Of a DNA stretch of 64,000 bases, positions 63,730-64,000 are shown piece after piece. The position numbers and the translations under genes were made by a program. The notes under the pieces were generated by a model that ran no database searches, was not told the DNA's origin, and saw only the letters and a program-made list of their open reading frames with translations. The DNA lies in the NCBI RefSeq assembly GCF_900111555.1, contig NZ_FOHZ01000012.1:51359-115358 (forward strand), in the 5' to 3' direction. The first letter of the stretch is position 1; each line of letters begins with the position of its first letter. This DNA comes from Marinobacter segnicrescens (GTDB lineage: Bacteria > Pseudomonadota > Gammaproteobacteria > Pseudomonadales > Oleiphilaceae).

Positions 63730-64000
63730 ATGAGACATCTGGAAGGCACTCCCCGAAGTCAGACGCTTCTGCTTCCGCCCAGCGTCGAAGATTACGTCCC
63801 CGAAGATCACCCGGTTCGCGTCATTGATGCCTTTGTGGATTCACTGAACCTGTCTGAGATGGGTTTCAGGAAAGCGCAGACGGCTCACACAGGCCGACGC
63901 CCTTATCATCCCGGCGATCTGCTCAAGCTATACATATACGCCTACCTCAATCAGACCAGCAGCACCCGACGGCTGGAAAAAGAATGTCATCGCAACCTGG
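63730..64000 (+). CDS. IS1182-family transposase, N-terminal part (runs off the window)
   Basis: 90 residues are visible from the ATG at 63730. They include LLLPPSVEDYVPEDHPVRVID, the Arg/Tyr-rich TGRRPYHPGDLLKLYIYAYLNQ and SSTRRLEKECHRN, the characteristic N-terminal DUF772 domain of IS1182 (DDE-type) transposases. The DDE catalytic residues lie beyond the window. The gene is intact as far as it goes. Expression is probably restricted by the hairpin directly upstream. Confidence 0.92.
   Translation, partial: MRHLEGTPRSQTLLLPPSVEDYVPEDHPVRVIDAFVDSLNLSEMGFRKAQTAHTGRRPYHPGDLLKLYIYAYLNQTSSTRRLEKECHRNL

Larger units (their letters stand above)
63663..64000 (+). mobile_element. Left end of an IS1182-family insertion sequence (cut by the window edge)
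   Basis: The left end carries a short terminal hairpin, GGAGGCTG (63663-63670) and CAGCCTCC (63679-63686), around TGTGAAAA, of the type seen at IS1182-family ends. The transposase frame begins at 63730. The right end and target duplication are outside the window, so the exact boundary is uncertain by a few bases. Confidence 0.7.

Noticed and set aside
1..64000. tRNA, rRNA or known riboswitch genes
   Set aside because: I scanned for typical T-loop and rRNA sequences and for upstream leader motifs at lysA and hemC and saw none; a covariance-model search (tRNAscan-SE, Rfam) would be decisive.

Overview
The window looks like chromosomal DNA of a GC-rich marine gammaproteobacterium, most probably Marinobacter or a close relative. 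This is inferred from gene order and protein character, not from a database search. The supports are the lptM-lysA-dapF-DUF484-xerC block, the cyaA / argH / algZ-algR / hemC-hemD-hemX-hemY block (an order shared with pseudomonads), a long-form isocitrate lyase and an AcrAB-type pump with a divergent TetR gene.

Layout. 0-6.5 kb: a strictosidine-synthase-like protein, an alpha/beta hydrolase, cardiolipin synthase and a patatin-type outer-membrane phospholipase. 6.7-11.5 kb: a small exported protein, a BvgS-like sensor kinase and a diguanylate cyclase. 11.6-18.7 kb: xerC, DUF484, dapF, lysA, lptM (missed by simple ORF cut-offs) and class I adenylate cyclase. 18.9-27.7 kb: a frameshifted degenerate EAL protein, argH, algZ-algR and hemCDXY. 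27.7-28.1 kb: two inverted copies of a structured repeat. 28.1-30.3 kb: an EgtB-type sulfoxide synthase paired with an OvoA-type methyltransferase. 30.6-35.7 kb: a cluster resembling Fap amyloid export. 36-41 kb: RND pump and regulator. 41-51 kb: DASS/RCK transporter, YjgN-like membrane protein plus M48 peptidase, isocitrate lyase, CASTOR-type channel and ChaN. 50-59.8 kb: GH84-like enzyme, acyltransferase, TlpA-like protein, a MoxR ATPase with a methyltransferase-GspE fusion, an MgtC/DUF4010 protein and a flavoprotein reductase. 59.8-64 kb: a frameshifted porin, a DUF2057 protein, a choice-of-anchor lipoprotein and the left end of an IS1182-family element.

The best candidate for an undescribed system is 30.6-35.7 kb. 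An enhancer-binding-protein homologue with degenerate catalytic motifs is cotranscribed with an outer-membrane barrel. It faces a four-gene operon for a secreted Asp-Asn-Ser repeat protein, a small secreted protein, a periplasmic C39 peptidase and a second small secreted protein with a double-glycine motif. A strong sigma-54-like promoter lies upstream of that operon. All three secreted non-enzymes share a C-terminal QN...VxQ motif. The content recalls Fap (C39 peptidase = FapD, barrel = FapF), but the repeat protein has no FapC-type repeats. Other notable items are the methyltransferase-GspE fusion, the thiohistidine gene pair, and the repeat pair whose cores are identical while the stems differ by compensating bases.
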